Assembly: GCA_946626215.1 (NCBI GenBank)
Contig: CAMOUD010000007.1
Span: forward strand, 1-39,421
Direction: 5' to 3'
DNA length: 39,421 nucleotides
From: an uncultured Lachnospiraceae bacterium
GTDB lineage: Bacteria; Bacillota; Clostridia; Lachnospirales; Lachnospiraceae
Shown piece by piece: positions 19,528-27,349 of the stretch. Numbering within the stretch: the stretch's first letter is position 1; each line of letters opens with the position of its first letter. A program made the position numbers and the translations under genes. Under the pieces are notes generated by a model. That model saw only the letters and a list, made by a program, of their open reading frames with translations. It searched no databases and had not been told where the DNA came from.

Positions 19528-19746
19528 TTACAGGAAGATCTCGCAGTCGTCTTCCACGATCTTGCAGTTTTTGATGACCGCTTCCATAACGGCAGCCTCA
19601 TCGGCCCCTTCCTCGAATTCCACCTTCATCTTGAGAGCCATAAAGTTGACTGTGGCGGACTTGACGCCGGGGGTCTTGTTGGCCGCTTCTTCCATCTTGG
19701 CGGCGCAGTTGGCGCAGTCCACATCGATCTTATAGGTTCTTTTCAT
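19528..19746 (-). CDS. free-standing heavy-metal-associated (HMA) domain protein
   Basis: The 72-residue protein has one HMA ferredoxin-like domain. The metal-binding motif is DCANCAAK (CxxC) in the first loop, after the strand YKIDVD. It probably hands metal to the ATPase encoded next, which lacks such a domain itself, or serves as its detached N-terminal domain. The acidic 'EFEEGADEAAV' and 'VEDDCEIFL' parts fit an HMA domain of the zinc/cadmium type, and a further Cys lies near the C-terminus. GAGGAGG stands 7-10 bases before the ATG. It is the first gene of the efflux operon, behind a promoter that overlaps an ArsR-type operator. Confidence 0.9.
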   Translation of the reverse strand: MKRTYKIDVDCANCAAKMEEAANKTPGVKSATVNFMALKMKVEFEEGADEAAVMEAVIKNCKIVEDDCEIFL

Positions 19747-19797
19747 GACAGATCCTCCTCTGTACGCAAATCCTGTCTGCGGTTCTTATATCAAACG

Positions 19798-19816
19798 ATT
19801 GAACACTTATTCATAT
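19798..19816. promoter_or_regulatory. ArsR/CadC-type operator of the metal efflux operon
   Basis: ATTGAACACTTATTCATAT (plus strand) matches the SmtB/CadC operator type (ATATGAACA.. TATTCA). It equals the operator before the regulator gene at 16 of 19 positions. It is flanked by a second inverted pair, ATCAAAC (19790-19796) and GTTTGAT (19817-19823). Confidence 0.75.
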
Positions 19817-19826
19817 GTTTGATTAT

Positions 19827-19854
19827 ATTCTAGCACTTCTTTTCTGCCTGTCAA
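19827..19854 (-). promoter_or_regulatory. promoter of the metal efflux operon
   Basis: On the minus strand -35 TTGACA (19854-19849), 16 bases, -10 TAGAAT (19832-19827). A TATAAT at 19827-19822 is too far from the -35 box to be preferred. The start site falls on the adjoining operator, as expected for repression. Confidence 0.65.
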
Positions 19855-19900
19855 CGGCCATTTCCGGATTCTCCGGTCTTTTTCCCTTCCTTTTTCAGGT

Positions 19901-20260
19901 TCATTCCTCCACATGCTCCATGCCCTGGTCGATGATGGTCCGGACATGGTCGTCTGCCAGGAAGTAATAGACCTGCCTGCCCTCTCTCCGGCTCCTGACC
20001 AGCCTGGCCTGCTTGAGGATCTTAAGCTGGTGGGAGACCGCCGACTGGGTCATGCCCAGGAGCTCGGCCAGGTCGCAGACGCAGATCTCCTCGTCATTCA
20101 GGGCATAGAGGATCCGGATCCTGGTGGAATCCCCGAAGACCTTGAAAAGCTCCGCCAGGTCATAGAGCCTGTCCTCATCCGGCATATGGGCGCTGACCAT
20201 CCTCACCTTGTCAGCATGCACCTCCGTGCATTCACAGTGTTCCACGTCATTGATGGCCAT
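19901..20260 (-). CDS. ArsR/SmtB-family metal-sensing repressor (CadC-like)
   Basis: The 119-residue winged-helix protein should release its operator when it binds metal. Two metal sites are visible. The alpha-3N site has Cys60 and Cys62 in EICVCDL together with N-terminal Cys9 and Cys11 in HCECTEVH, as in CadC. The alpha-5 site has Asp103, His105, His116 and Glu119, with the same spacing as in SmtB. The recognition helix is TQSAVSHQLKILKQA. I chose the ATG at 20260 because GAGGAGAG lies upstream; the ATG at 20299 falls within the operator. The gene has its own promoter and operator and lies next to the efflux operon, so both are probably repressed by it. Confidence 0.93.
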   Translation of the reverse strand: MAINDVEHCECTEVHADKVRMVSAHMPDEDRLYDLAELFKVFGDSTRIRILYALNDEEICVCDLAELLGMTQSAVSHQLKILKQARLVRSRREGRQVYYFLADDHVRTIIDQGMEHVEE

Positions 20261-20282
20261 AGATTCTCTCCTCATTCCCACT

Positions 20283-20301
20283 ATTGAATAATTGTTCATA
20301 T
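20283..20301. promoter_or_regulatory. ArsR/CadC-type operator of the regulator gene
   Basis: ATTGAATAATTGTTCATAT (plus strand) is an inverted repeat of the SmtB/CadC kind. It lies just downstream of the -10 box and over the predicted start site, which fits autorepression. Confidence 0.75.
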
Positions 20302-20305
20302 ATTT

Positions 20306-20333
20306 ATGTTATCATTTCTTCCCTCGTTGTCAA
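20306..20333 (-). promoter_or_regulatory. promoter of the ArsR-family gene
   Basis: On the minus strand -35 TTGACA (20333-20328), 16 bases, -10 TAACAT (20311-20306), with a TGA before it that suits an extended -10 box. Confidence 0.7.
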
Positions 20334-20344
20334 TACGGACATGG

Positions 20345-20400
20345 AAAAAGGCCGCCTGTATCCGCCCTGCCGGTTCTCCGGGGAGGGCTGATACAGGCGG
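20345..20400 (-). terminator. long terminator-like hairpin between the ArsR and TIR genes
   Basis: CCGCCTGTATC (20352-20362) pairs perfectly with GATACAGGCGG (20390-20400), with an inner GCCCT/AGGGC stem. Only the minus-strand reading ends in a T tract (20349-20345, five T). No minus-strand gene lies directly upstream, so it would stop antisense transcripts coming from the TIR gene, or mark a short unannotated RNA. Confidence 0.6.
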
Positions 20401-20421
20401 ATAGATAACCGGGGACCGGTA

Positions 20422-20475
20422 TGCTATAGTAGTAACATCAGGTCCCGGGCGGACAGCCATGTACCGGGCGGGACC
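20422..20475 (+). promoter_or_regulatory. candidate promoter and leader hairpin of the TIR-Sel1 gene
   Basis: TGCTATAGT (20422-20430) is an extended -10 box without a good -35. Downstream in the leader GGTCCCG (20441-20447) pairs with CGGGACC (20469-20475). Confidence 0.45.
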
Positions 20476-20511
20476 GGATGAAGGGACAGACGGCGAAAAG
20501 GAGCGGAAACG

Positions 20512-22068
20512 ATGCAGAAAGATATCTTCATTTCCTACCGCAGCGACGGCGTGGGCAGCAACTTTGCCTCCAGACTGGCAAATGACCTGAAAAGATCGGG
20601 ATACAGCGTGTATTTCAATCCGGACGAGACCAGGACCGGCGATTTTCCCGAACGGCTCCGACAGGCCATCACAGACTGCCATGATTTCATCTGCATCGTG
20701 ACGGACAGCTATATCGACCGGCTCATTTCCAACGAAAAGATCTGCTGGATCCGGGATGAACTGCTCTGCGCGAAGAAGTACGACAAGAACATCATCCCTC
20801 TTCTGGTCAACGGGGCCGTCATGCCCAAAGACGCCTCCGCCCTCCCGGAGGAACTCCGGTTCTTTGCGACCAAGCAGGCCTATGTCTTCCCGGACCAGTA
20901 TATTTTTTCCCCCTTCCACTTCCTCTGCCAGACCATGGAATCCAAAAATGACGGAGGCAGCGGCTTCAGGGACGTATACAATTCCAACGAGTCCTTTGAT
21001 CCCGACAGGACTCTGGAGGATATCCTGGCATCGGCCCAGAAGGGAGATCTCCGGGCGATGATGACCGCGGGGATCTATTATTATTACGGAATCTCGGGAG
21101 GCAAGAATGAACGGATGGCCGCCCGCTGGTTCAAAAAGGTCTCCCAGGCAGGCGGCGAATACGCGGCCATAGCGGATACCTTCATAGCCAGAATGTACTA
21201 TGCCGGGAGCATGCCCAGGGAGCCCCAGTCCTATAGATCCAGCTATCAGTACCATGTCCGGGCGTCCAAAGAGAACCTCTACTCTGCCGGCCAGGTCGGC
21301 TTCATGCAGTCGATCGGGAGCGGATGCGACTATGACTACGACCGGGTGGAGTCCTACTATCTGCCCATCCTGGACCAGCTGGACAATCCCCGAAAGGATA
21401 CCCTGTGCCAGTTCTATATGGATCACGGAGAATTCAAAAAGGCAGCCGCCCTCTATCAGGAGATGGCGGACACCTACCCCAGGGCCGCCTATCAGCTGGG
21501 CCTTTTATATAAGCGGGGCGTCCTGAGCACGCCTTACAGGCCTGACTATGCCAGGGCGGCCGTGTATTTCCAGAAGGCCCTGGACGACGGGCTTTCCGAC
21601 GCGGCCTATGATCTGGGCACCCTCTATTTCAATCCCGCCGGCGATTTCAAAAAGGATTTTGCCCGGGCGCAGAAATACTACCTCATCGCCGCGGACAAGG
21701 GGAACCTGAACGCCATGTACATGCTGGGCTACATGTTCTTCTACGGACATGTGGAAAAGGACCTGCCAAGGTCCATCCAGTATTTCGAGCTGGCCGCCGG
21801 CCAGGGACACGTGCTGTCGGCCTCCAACCTGGCCCTGCTCTACCAGATCCCTGAGGTCCATAACTACGAAAAGGCCTTCCGATACGGCAAATTCGCGGCG
21901 GAACGCGGAGATATTCCCTCGGAATTTGTCCTGGGGACCCTGTATCTTGCCGGCAGGGGATGTGAAGCGGACCCGGATAAGGCCTGGATCTGCTTTCAGC
22001 ATGCCGCGGAAAACGGATCTCCCGAAGCGGAGCTCCTTCTCCGGCAGATGGAAACGCTGGGCCTCTAG
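20512..22068 (+). CDS. TIR domain protein with C-terminal Sel1-like repeats
   Basis: The 518-residue soluble protein starts with a TIR domain (about 1-140): DIFISYRSDGVG, 'LKRSGYSVYFNPDE', and ICWIRDEL, in which Glu83 takes the position of the catalytic glutamate of TIR NAD-cleaving enzymes (W-x-x-x-E pattern). A linker follows, then about seven Sel1/TPR-like repeats (about 185-510), for example 'AAYQLGLLYKRG', 'AAYDLGTLYF', 'AMYMLGYMFFYG' and 'EFVLGTLYLAGRG'. Bacterial TIR proteins often degrade or cyclise NAD+ as immune effectors or make signals; the repeats may sense or bind a partner. AAGGAG lies 9 bases before the ATG. It is a single gene with its own leader and terminator, and no known Thoeris or CBASS partner adjoins. 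Confidence 0.87.
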   Translation: MQKDIFISYRSDGVGSNFASRLANDLKRSGYSVYFNPDETRTGDFPERLRQAITDCHDFICIVTDSYIDRLISNEKICWIRDELLCAKKYDKNIIPLLVNGAVMPKDASALPEELRFFATKQAYVFPDQYIFSPFHFLCQTMESKNDGGSGFRDVYNSNESFDPDRTLEDILASAQKGDLRAMMTAGIYYYYGISGGKNERMAARWFKKVSQAGGEYAAIADTFIARMYYAGSMPREPQSYRSSYQYHVRASKENLYSAGQVGFMQSIGSGCDYDYDRVESYYLPILDQLDNPRKDTLCQFYMDHGEFKKAAALYQEMADTYPRAAYQLGLLYKRGVLSTPYRPDYARAAVYFQKALDDGLSDAAYDLGTLYFNPAGDFKKDFARAQKYYLIAADKGNLNAMYMLGYMFFYGHVEKDLPRSIQYFELAAGQGHVLSASNLALLYQIPEVHNYEKAFRYGKFAAERGDIPSEFVLGTLYLAGRGCEADPDKAWICFQHAAENGSPEAELLLRQMETLGL

Positions 22069-22109
22069 GGTATCCGCCGCCTGCCGGACGCTCCTCATAC
22101 GCAGCGCAG

Positions 22110-22137
22110 AGACCGCCTCATCCGGGGCGGTCTTTTC
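22110..22137 (+). terminator. intrinsic terminator of the TIR-Sel1 gene
   Basis: AGACCGCC (22110-22117) pairs with GGCGGTCT (22126-22133), followed by TTTCTCTTCT. It lies about 40 bases after the stop codon. Confidence 0.85.
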
Positions 22138-22228
22138 TCTTCTCTTCCTTTCCCTTCTTTCCCGGCCTTCTCCCCGGGGGCAGGCGCGGCGAAGCTCAGC
22201 CTGACTTGCTCCATGAAAAAATTCCGTG

Positions 22229-22262
22229 AAAAAAGGGACTGTGAAGATATCTTCACAGTCCC
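22229..22262 (-). terminator. intrinsic terminator of the rnf operon
   Basis: GGGACTGTGAAGAT (22235-22248) and its exact complement (22249-22262) form a perfect 28-base palindrome. Six T follow on the minus strand (22234-22229). It begins 18 bases after the rnfB stop codon. Confidence 0.95.
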
Positions 22263-22280
22263 CGATGAGCAGGCCTTTGA

Positions 22281-23087
22281 TCAGCCGACTCTCTTTGTGA
22301 TGATCTTGGCAGGGCACTTCTGCGCGCAGAGGCCGCAGGACCTGCACTTCTCGTAATCGATCTGAGCAAGGTTGTTGGTCACGCTGATGGCGTCGAAGTG
22401 GCACTGCTTGACGCAGAGGCTGCAGCCGAGGCAGCCGGCGTCGCACTGCTGCTTGACCAGGACGCCCTTCTCCGTGTTGCGGCACTGGACCGCGTACTTG
22501 GATCTGTCAGGCATGATGTCGATCAGGTGCTGGGGGCAGGCAGCCGCGCACTTGCCGCAGCCGACGCACTTCTCGCGGTTGACCACGGCCACGCCGTTCA
22601 CCACATGGATGGCGTCGAACTCACAGGCCTGGACGCACTCGCCGAAGCCGAGGCAGCCCTGCTGACAGGCCTTGCCGCCCGCGCCGGGAACGGCCTGGGC
22701 CGCTGAACAGGAAGGGATGCCCACATAGGTACCGTTCCTCTTGGCCGCGTCGCAGGTGCCCGCGCAGCGGACAAAGGCGACCTTCTTCTCGATGGCGCCG
22801 GCTTCCACGCCCATGATGCCGGAGATCTTGTCGGCAACGGGAGCGCCGCCTACCGGGCAGGCGTTGACAGGGGCTTCGCCCTTGGCGATGGCTGCCGCGC
22901 AGCCGTCGCATCCGGGATAGCCGCAGGCGCCGCAGTTGTTGCCGGGCAGGGCCTCACGGACCGCCGACTCCCTGGGGTCCACCTCGACCGCGAACTTGCG
23001 GCCCGCGAAGACGAGGAAGGCACCGATGACAACGCCGATGATGGCCAGCAGGATAATCGTAATAACCAGTAATGCTGTTCCGCTCAT
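22281..23087 (-). CDS. rnfB: Rnf complex subunit RnfB (polyferredoxin)
   Basis: The 268-residue protein is the ferredoxin-accepting subunit of the ion-pumping ferredoxin:NAD+ oxidoreductase. An N-terminal membrane anchor (about 5-28) is followed by the RnfB-type cluster site NNCGACGYPGCDGC (Cys52, 55, 60, 63). More cysteine sets of ferredoxin type follow: CVGCGKCAAACP, CLGCSLCVKQC and CRSCGLCAQKCP, so several iron-sulfur clusters are expected. AAAGGAGG stands before the ATG at 23087. It is the last gene of the operon, 15 bases after rnfA, and is followed by a perfect terminator. Confidence 0.96.
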   Translation of the reverse strand: MSGTALLVITIILLAIIGVVIGAFLVFAGRKFAVEVDPRESAVREALPGNNCGACGYPGCDGCAAAIAKGEAPVNACPVGGAPVADKISGIMGVEAGAIEKKVAFVRCAGTCDAAKRNGTYVGIPSCSAAQAVPGAGGKACQQGCLGFGECVQACEFDAIHVVNGVAVVNREKCVGCGKCAAACPQHLIDIMPDRSKYAVQCRNTEKGVLVKQQCDAGCLGCSLCVKQCHFDAISVTNNLAQIDYEKCRSCGLCAQKCPAKIITKRVG

Positions 23088-23102
23088 ATGACTGCGCCTC
23101 CT

Positions 23103-23675
23103 TTAACCCAGACTGGAGAAGCCAAAGAAAGCAATGCCCATCAGTGCTGCGCAGAACAGGACCAGAGGGCCGCCCTTGATCGGCTCCGGAATGTCATTGT
23201 CGGCGATCTTTTCCCGGATGCCCGCCAGAAGGACGATGGCGATAGTATAGCCAACGGCCGTGCCGAAGCCGGAGAAAACGCTTTCAATGAAGTTATAACC
23301 GTCAGTTACGTTGTTGAGGGCCACGCCCAGAACGGCACAGTTGGTGGTGATCAGGGGCAGATAGATGCCCAGGGCCGTATAAAGGGCGGGGGAGGTCTTC
23401 TTGAGGAACATTTCCACGATCTGGACCAGGGCCGCGATGACCAGGATGAAGACGATGGTCTGCAGGTAATCCAGGTTCAGGGGATGCAGGATAAAGGTAT
23501 AGAGCATATAGGCGACCGCGGAGGCGATGGTGATGACGAAGATGACCGCGCCGCCCAGGCTGGCCGAGGTCTTGATCTTGTTGGACACGCCCAGGAAGGA
23601 GCAGATGCCCAGGAACTGGCTCAGGACTACGTTATGGATAAAGGCCGCCGAAATAATGATCATAAAGAGGCTCAT
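23103..23675 (-). CDS. rnfA: Rnf complex subunit RnfA
   Basis: The 190-residue protein has six hydrophobic helices. It shows the RnfA signature 'NVVLSQFLGICSFLGVS' near the N-terminus, with the Cys that helps bind the membrane-embedded Fe-S cluster shared with RnfE, and 'TTNCAVLGVALNN', with the second such Cys. RnfA and RnfE are homologous and pack as an inverted pair forming the ion path. The start at 23675 overlaps the rnfE stop codon by four bases (ATGA), so the two are translationally coupled. Confidence 0.96.
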   Translation of the reverse strand: MSLFMIIISAAFIHNVVLSQFLGICSFLGVSNKIKTSASLGGAVIFVITIASAVAYMLYTFILHPLNLDYLQTIVFILVIAALVQIVEMFLKKTSPALYTALGIYLPLITTNCAVLGVALNNVTDGYNFIESVFSGFGTAVGYTIAIVLLAGIREKIADNDIPEPIKGGPLVLFCAALMGIAFFGFSSLG

Positions 23676-24373
23676 GCTTTCTTATCCTCCTTTCCGGCAC
23701 AGGCAGGGTCGCTGCCGGGAACGCCGCAGCCGGGACATCCGTCGCAGCCCTCGGTGATTTCATTGGCTCTGGTCTTGATGTGGAAGGCGTTCATGACCAT
23801 GATGATCAGGCCCAGGACCAGGAAGGCGCCGGGCGCCTTGACCAGAACGTCGATGGGGGGATAGAAGGAAGGCATGATCTGGATGCCCGCCAGGGTCCCC
23901 GCGCCGAACAGCTCACGGAAGGCCGACAGCAGGATCAGGCCGATGGTAAAGCCCAGGCCCATGCCGACGCCGTCCATGAAGGAGGCGAAGGGCGGGTTCT
24001 TGGAAGCGTAGGCTTCCGCGCGGCCCAGGATGATGCAGTTCACGACGATCAGAGGGATATAGACTCCCAGAGAGGCGTTGAGCTCTACGAAGTAGGCCTG
24101 CATGATCAGCTGGACAACGGTAACGAAGGACGCCACGATGACGATGAAGGCGGGAAGCCTGACCTCATCGGGGATGATCTTCCGGACCAGGGAAATGACC
24201 AGGTTGGAAACGACCAGGACGGCGGTGGTGGAAAGGCCCATGCCCACCGCGTTGGTCACGGAAGTCGTAACAGCCAGAGCCGGGCACATGCCCAGCATCA
24301 TGATAAAGACGGGGTTCTCGGTGGAGATACCGTTCCTAATGCGTTCAACAGCAACGTTTTCCTGTTTATTCAC
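23672..24373 (-). CDS. rnfE: Rnf complex subunit RnfE with cysteine-rich C-terminal tail
   Basis: The 233-residue membrane protein has six hydrophobic helices and the RnfE motifs 'MMLGMCPALAVTTSV' and 'IVVNCIILGRAEAYA', each with a Cys for the cluster shared with RnfA. The last 30 residues form a soluble tail with four cysteines (EGCDGCPGCG, then DPAC) that goes beyond the usual domain; it may bind metal. The start codon is GTG at 24373 with AAGGGGGTG upstream. It lies 14 bases after the rnfDG stop codon and overlaps rnfA by four bases. Confidence 0.94.
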   Translation of the reverse strand: MNKQENVAVERIRNGISTENPVFIMMLGMCPALAVTTSVTNAVGMGLSTTAVLVVSNLVISLVRKIIPDEVRLPAFIVIVASFVTVVQLIMQAYFVELNASLGVYIPLIVVNCIILGRAEAYASKNPPFASFMDGVGMGLGFTIGLILLSAFRELFGAGTLAGIQIMPSFYPPIDVLVKAPGAFLVLGLIIMVMNAFHIKTRANEITEGCDGCPGCGVPGSDPACAGKEDKKA

Positions 24374-24387
24374 GTCTCACACCCCCT

Positions 24388-25959
24388 TTACTGCATGATC
24401 ACGTTCCGGTAGTAGTCGAGCGCCGCGTTGACCGCGTTGACGACCGCGCCGGAGGTGGTGGAAGCACCGGATACGGAGTCGATCTCGTTGTCAGCGGAGG
24501 AGCCGCCCTGCTTGAGCAGGACGAAGGATTCGACTTCCTTGTCCGCGAACTGTGCCTTCCAGGAATCTTCATTGACCAGCATGCCCATGCCGGCGGTCTC
24601 GTTCAGGGTCGTGAAGGAGATGCCCAGGAGCTTTCCTTCCGTATCCATGCCGACTGCCATGGTGATCTCGCCGTCATAGCCTTCCATACTGGTGGCGCTG
24701 ATGCCGTAGCCGACGGTATTGCCGGACTCGTCCACGCCCACGGCCACTTCATTGATGTAGGCCTTGCCGAAGGCCCCTTCGCCGTAGACCTCGCCGCCCA
24801 GCTCTTCCACCTTAGCGGTCAGGGCGTCGTCATAGACGATCTCGGCCGCGCCGGGAATGACCTCCTTGTAGGCCTGGAGCTTGGCCATCATCTGGTTGTA
24901 CTCGATCTGGTCCTTGGTCATGGTGTAGACACCGGCCAGGGCGCCGCCGGCGATGGCGGTGATCAGGCACAGGACAACGGCGGAGCGGGGCACGGAAAAT
25001 CCCTTCTTCTGAGGCGCGTCAAGGTCCACGGTCTGGCCCTTTTTCCCAACGCCCCAGGGCTGGGGAATGATGTACTTGTCGAGGAGCGGCACCACCAGGT
25101 TGGCGATGATGATGGCGTAGGACATGCCGTCCGCCATGCCGCTGTAGAAGCGGAAGAGGGCGGCCAGAGCGCCGATCAGGGCGCCGTAGATCAGCTGGCC
25201 CGTGGTGGTCATGGGGCTGGTGACGGGATCGGTCGCCATGAAGAAGGCGCCCAGGATCAGGCCGCCGCCGCAGATATGGGTCAGCAGGAACATGGGATCA
25301 AAGCCGTGGCCGGCAAAGAGGCCCATGACTACGGTAAAGACCGCCACGATGGAAACCGGGATCTCCCAGGTGATGGTACCGGTATACAGAAGGAAGAGGC
25401 CGCCGATCAGAAGGGCCGCGATGCTGACGCCCGTATGTCCCATGGCAAAGCCCAGGAACATGTCCCTCACGCTGACGGCTTCCCCGTTCGCCAGGGCTGC
25501 CAGAGGCGTCGCGCCGGAAACGGCGTCATAGGAATAGTCGGTCATGACCTTGCCGAAGGAGATCAGCAGGAAGGCACGGCCGGCCAGGGCCGGGTTCATG
25601 AAGTTCTGGCCCAGTCCGCCGAAGAAGCACTTGGTGAAGAGGATCGCGAACACGGAGCCCAGGATGGGGACGTAAAGCGGTACATGGGGCGGGATGACCA
25701 GGGCCAGGAGAAGGCCGGTGACAACAGCGGAAAAATCTCTCAGGCTGTTCTTCCTGCGGCAGACCATGTTGAAGCAGTACTCGGTCAGGCAGGCGGCAGC
25801 GACGGAGGCGATCACCACGGCCAGGGTATAGAGGCCGAAGTGGAAGACGCCGAAGATGGTGGCCGGCAGGAGGGAAAGGATGACGTAGAGCATCTCCCTG
25901 CCTGTATTGTGGCTGGACCTGAAATGAGGCGATGAGGATACGTTCAGCATGTTGTTCAT
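24388..25959 (-). CDS. fused Rnf complex subunits RnfD and RnfG
   Basis: The 523-residue protein joins two Rnf subunits normally made separately. Residues 1 to about 310 are RnfD: about nine to ten transmembrane helices and the flavinylation site DAVSGAT (FMN on Thr151), plus 'QNFMNPALAGRAFL' and 'GGLILGAFFMATDPVTSP'. Residues about 322-523 are RnfG: one transmembrane helix (327-347) and an extracellular FMN-binding domain with DSVSGAS, where Ser500 stands at the usual FMN-threonine position. Both sites keep the Asp three residues before the Ser of the ApbE recognition motif. Its start overlaps the rnfC stop codon by four bases, and rnfE follows 14 bases later. The rnf operon is otherwise complete, so the fusion replaces both genes. 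Confidence 0.93.
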   Translation of the reverse strand: MNNMLNVSSSPHFRSSHNTGREMLYVILSLLPATIFGVFHFGLYTLAVVIASVAAACLTEYCFNMVCRRKNSLRDFSAVVTGLLLALVIPPHVPLYVPILGSVFAILFTKCFFGGLGQNFMNPALAGRAFLLISFGKVMTDYSYDAVSGATPLAALANGEAVSVRDMFLGFAMGHTGVSIAALLIGGLFLLYTGTITWEIPVSIVAVFTVVMGLFAGHGFDPMFLLTHICGGGLILGAFFMATDPVTSPMTTTGQLIYGALIGALAALFRFYSGMADGMSYAIIIANLVVPLLDKYIIPQPWGVGKKGQTVDLDAPQKKGFSVPRSAVVLCLITAIAGGALAGVYTMTKDQIEYNQMMAKLQAYKEVIPGAAEIVYDDALTAKVEELGGEVYGEGAFGKAYINEVAVGVDESGNTVGYGISATSMEGYDGEITMAVGMDTEGKLLGISFTTLNETAGMGMLVNEDSWKAQFADKEVESFVLLKQGGSSADNEIDSVSGASTTSGAVVNAVNAALDYYRNVIMQ

Positions 25960-27302
25960 TTGCTCGCCTCCTTTGCCATCTTAGCCCGGTTGTATGCCAT
26001 CGCGCGGGGCTTGAAGAGTTTGAACATGGGTACCAGCGGCTGTTTGGCCGGGCAGGTATAGGTACAGCAGCCGCACTGGATACAGTCCAGGCCGTGGAGG
26101 GCGATGAACCTCTCCAGGTCGCCTCTCTTGGCTGCTTCCATCATGAGCTGGGGAGAAAGGCCCAGCGGGCAGGACCGGATGCAGCGGCCGCAGCGGATGC
26201 AGTTGGTCTGCTGGGCCTCGGCCAGCTCGACCTCATCCACGGTCATGCAGTAGAGGGCGTTGTTCTGCTTGGTCAGCGGGATATCGGTCCTGGGAATGGC
26301 AGCGCCCATCATGGGACCGCCCAGGAGTATCTTCCTGGTCTCCTCCTTCAGACCGCCTGCCGCCTCCAGGACCTCCTGGGCGGAGGTGCCGATGCGGACC
26401 AGGAAGTTGCCGGGATTGACCGCGCCCTCGCCGGTCACGGTCACGCCTCTTTCCATCAGGGGCTCGTTGAAGCAGACAGCCCTGTAGATGGCGGCCAGGG
26501 TCCAGACGTTGTCCACGATGCAGCCCAGGGAAGCGGGCAGGGCAGCGGATTCCATGTAATAGCCGGTGACCGCGTGGACAAGGTTCCTTTCAGAACCCTG
26601 GGGATATCTGACCTGCAGGGGCAGGACGGAGAACCTCTCGTCCCCCTGGATGGCCTTCTGAATGGCCGCGATGGCCTCGGGCTTGTTCTCCTCGATGCAG
26701 ATCACGGCTTTGGCGTTGGGGAAGAGACGGAGGACGCAGCGCATGCCTTCCACCACCCATTCGGGCTTCTCCCGCATGAGCCTGTCATCACAGGTGATGC
26801 CGGGCTCGCACTCGGCGCCGTTGGCTACGATATAGCGGATCGCGGAAGGATCCTTGGGAGCCAGCTTGACATGGGTCGGGAAGCCGGCGCCGCCCAGGCC
26901 CACAATGCCCGCCATCTTGATCCTGTCCAGGATCTGGGCATTGGTCAGGCCGGCGGGATCTTCTTCCACGCCGACGCCTTCTTTAACGCGGTATTCCCCG
27001 TCATTGGTGATTACGATGCATTCTGCCGGCACGGCGGCATAGGTCCTGCGGTGCTCGATGGCCTTGACCTTGCCGGATACGGTGGCATAGATATTGGCGG
27101 AAACAAAACCGTCTGCTTCCGCGATCAGCTGACCTGCCTCCACCAGATCGCCGCGCCTGACGACGGGCCTGGCAGGCTTGCCGATGTGCTGACTGATCGG
27201 ATAGACCATTTCGCCCTTGGGCTGAAGGGTCACGAAGGGCTTATCCGCAGACAGCTCTTTGTTGGGATTGGGATGGACGCCACCCCTGAATCTGTAGCTC
27301 AT
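25956..27302 (-). CDS. rnfC: Rnf complex subunit RnfC
   Basis: The 448-residue peripheral subunit carries the NAD(H)/FMN site and passes electrons to NAD+. It has an N-terminal barrel-sandwich part (PKGEMVYPISQHIGKPA and following), the nucleotide-binding GLGGAGFPTHVKL, 'NGAECEPGITCDDRLM', and two 4Fe-4S motifs near the C-terminus, CIRCGRCIRSCP and CIQCGCCTYTCP. I chose the ATG at 27302, the start that matches the known N-terminus (MSYRFRGGVHP), with GAGGGG about 10 bases upstream; the frame is open to 27485, within the leader. It is the first gene of the operon, behind a leader of about 190 bases. Confidence 0.95.
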   Translation of the reverse strand: MSYRFRGGVHPNPNKELSADKPFVTLQPKGEMVYPISQHIGKPARPVVRRGDLVEAGQLIAEADGFVSANIYATVSGKVKAIEHRRTYAAVPAECIVITNDGEYRVKEGVGVEEDPAGLTNAQILDRIKMAGIVGLGGAGFPTHVKLAPKDPSAIRYIVANGAECEPGITCDDRLMREKPEWVVEGMRCVLRLFPNAKAVICIEENKPEAIAAIQKAIQGDERFSVLPLQVRYPQGSERNLVHAVTGYYMESAALPASLGCIVDNVWTLAAIYRAVCFNEPLMERGVTVTGEGAVNPGNFLVRIGTSAQEVLEAAGGLKEETRKILLGGPMMGAAIPRTDIPLTKQNNALYCMTVDEVELAEAQQTNCIRCGRCIRSCPLGLSPQLMMEAAKRGDLERFIALHGLDCIQCGCCTYTCPAKQPLVPMFKLFKPRAMAYNRAKMAKEASK

Positions 27303-27349
27303 GTGTGTTTTCCCCTCTGTTGAATGACTCACTTCCCCCTCCGGAGAAT

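Noticed and set aside
20512-22068. TIR-Sel1 gene considered as part of a Thoeris or CBASS operon
   Set aside because: No ThsA-like, cyclase or effector gene adjoins; neighbours are a metal regulator and the rnf operon.
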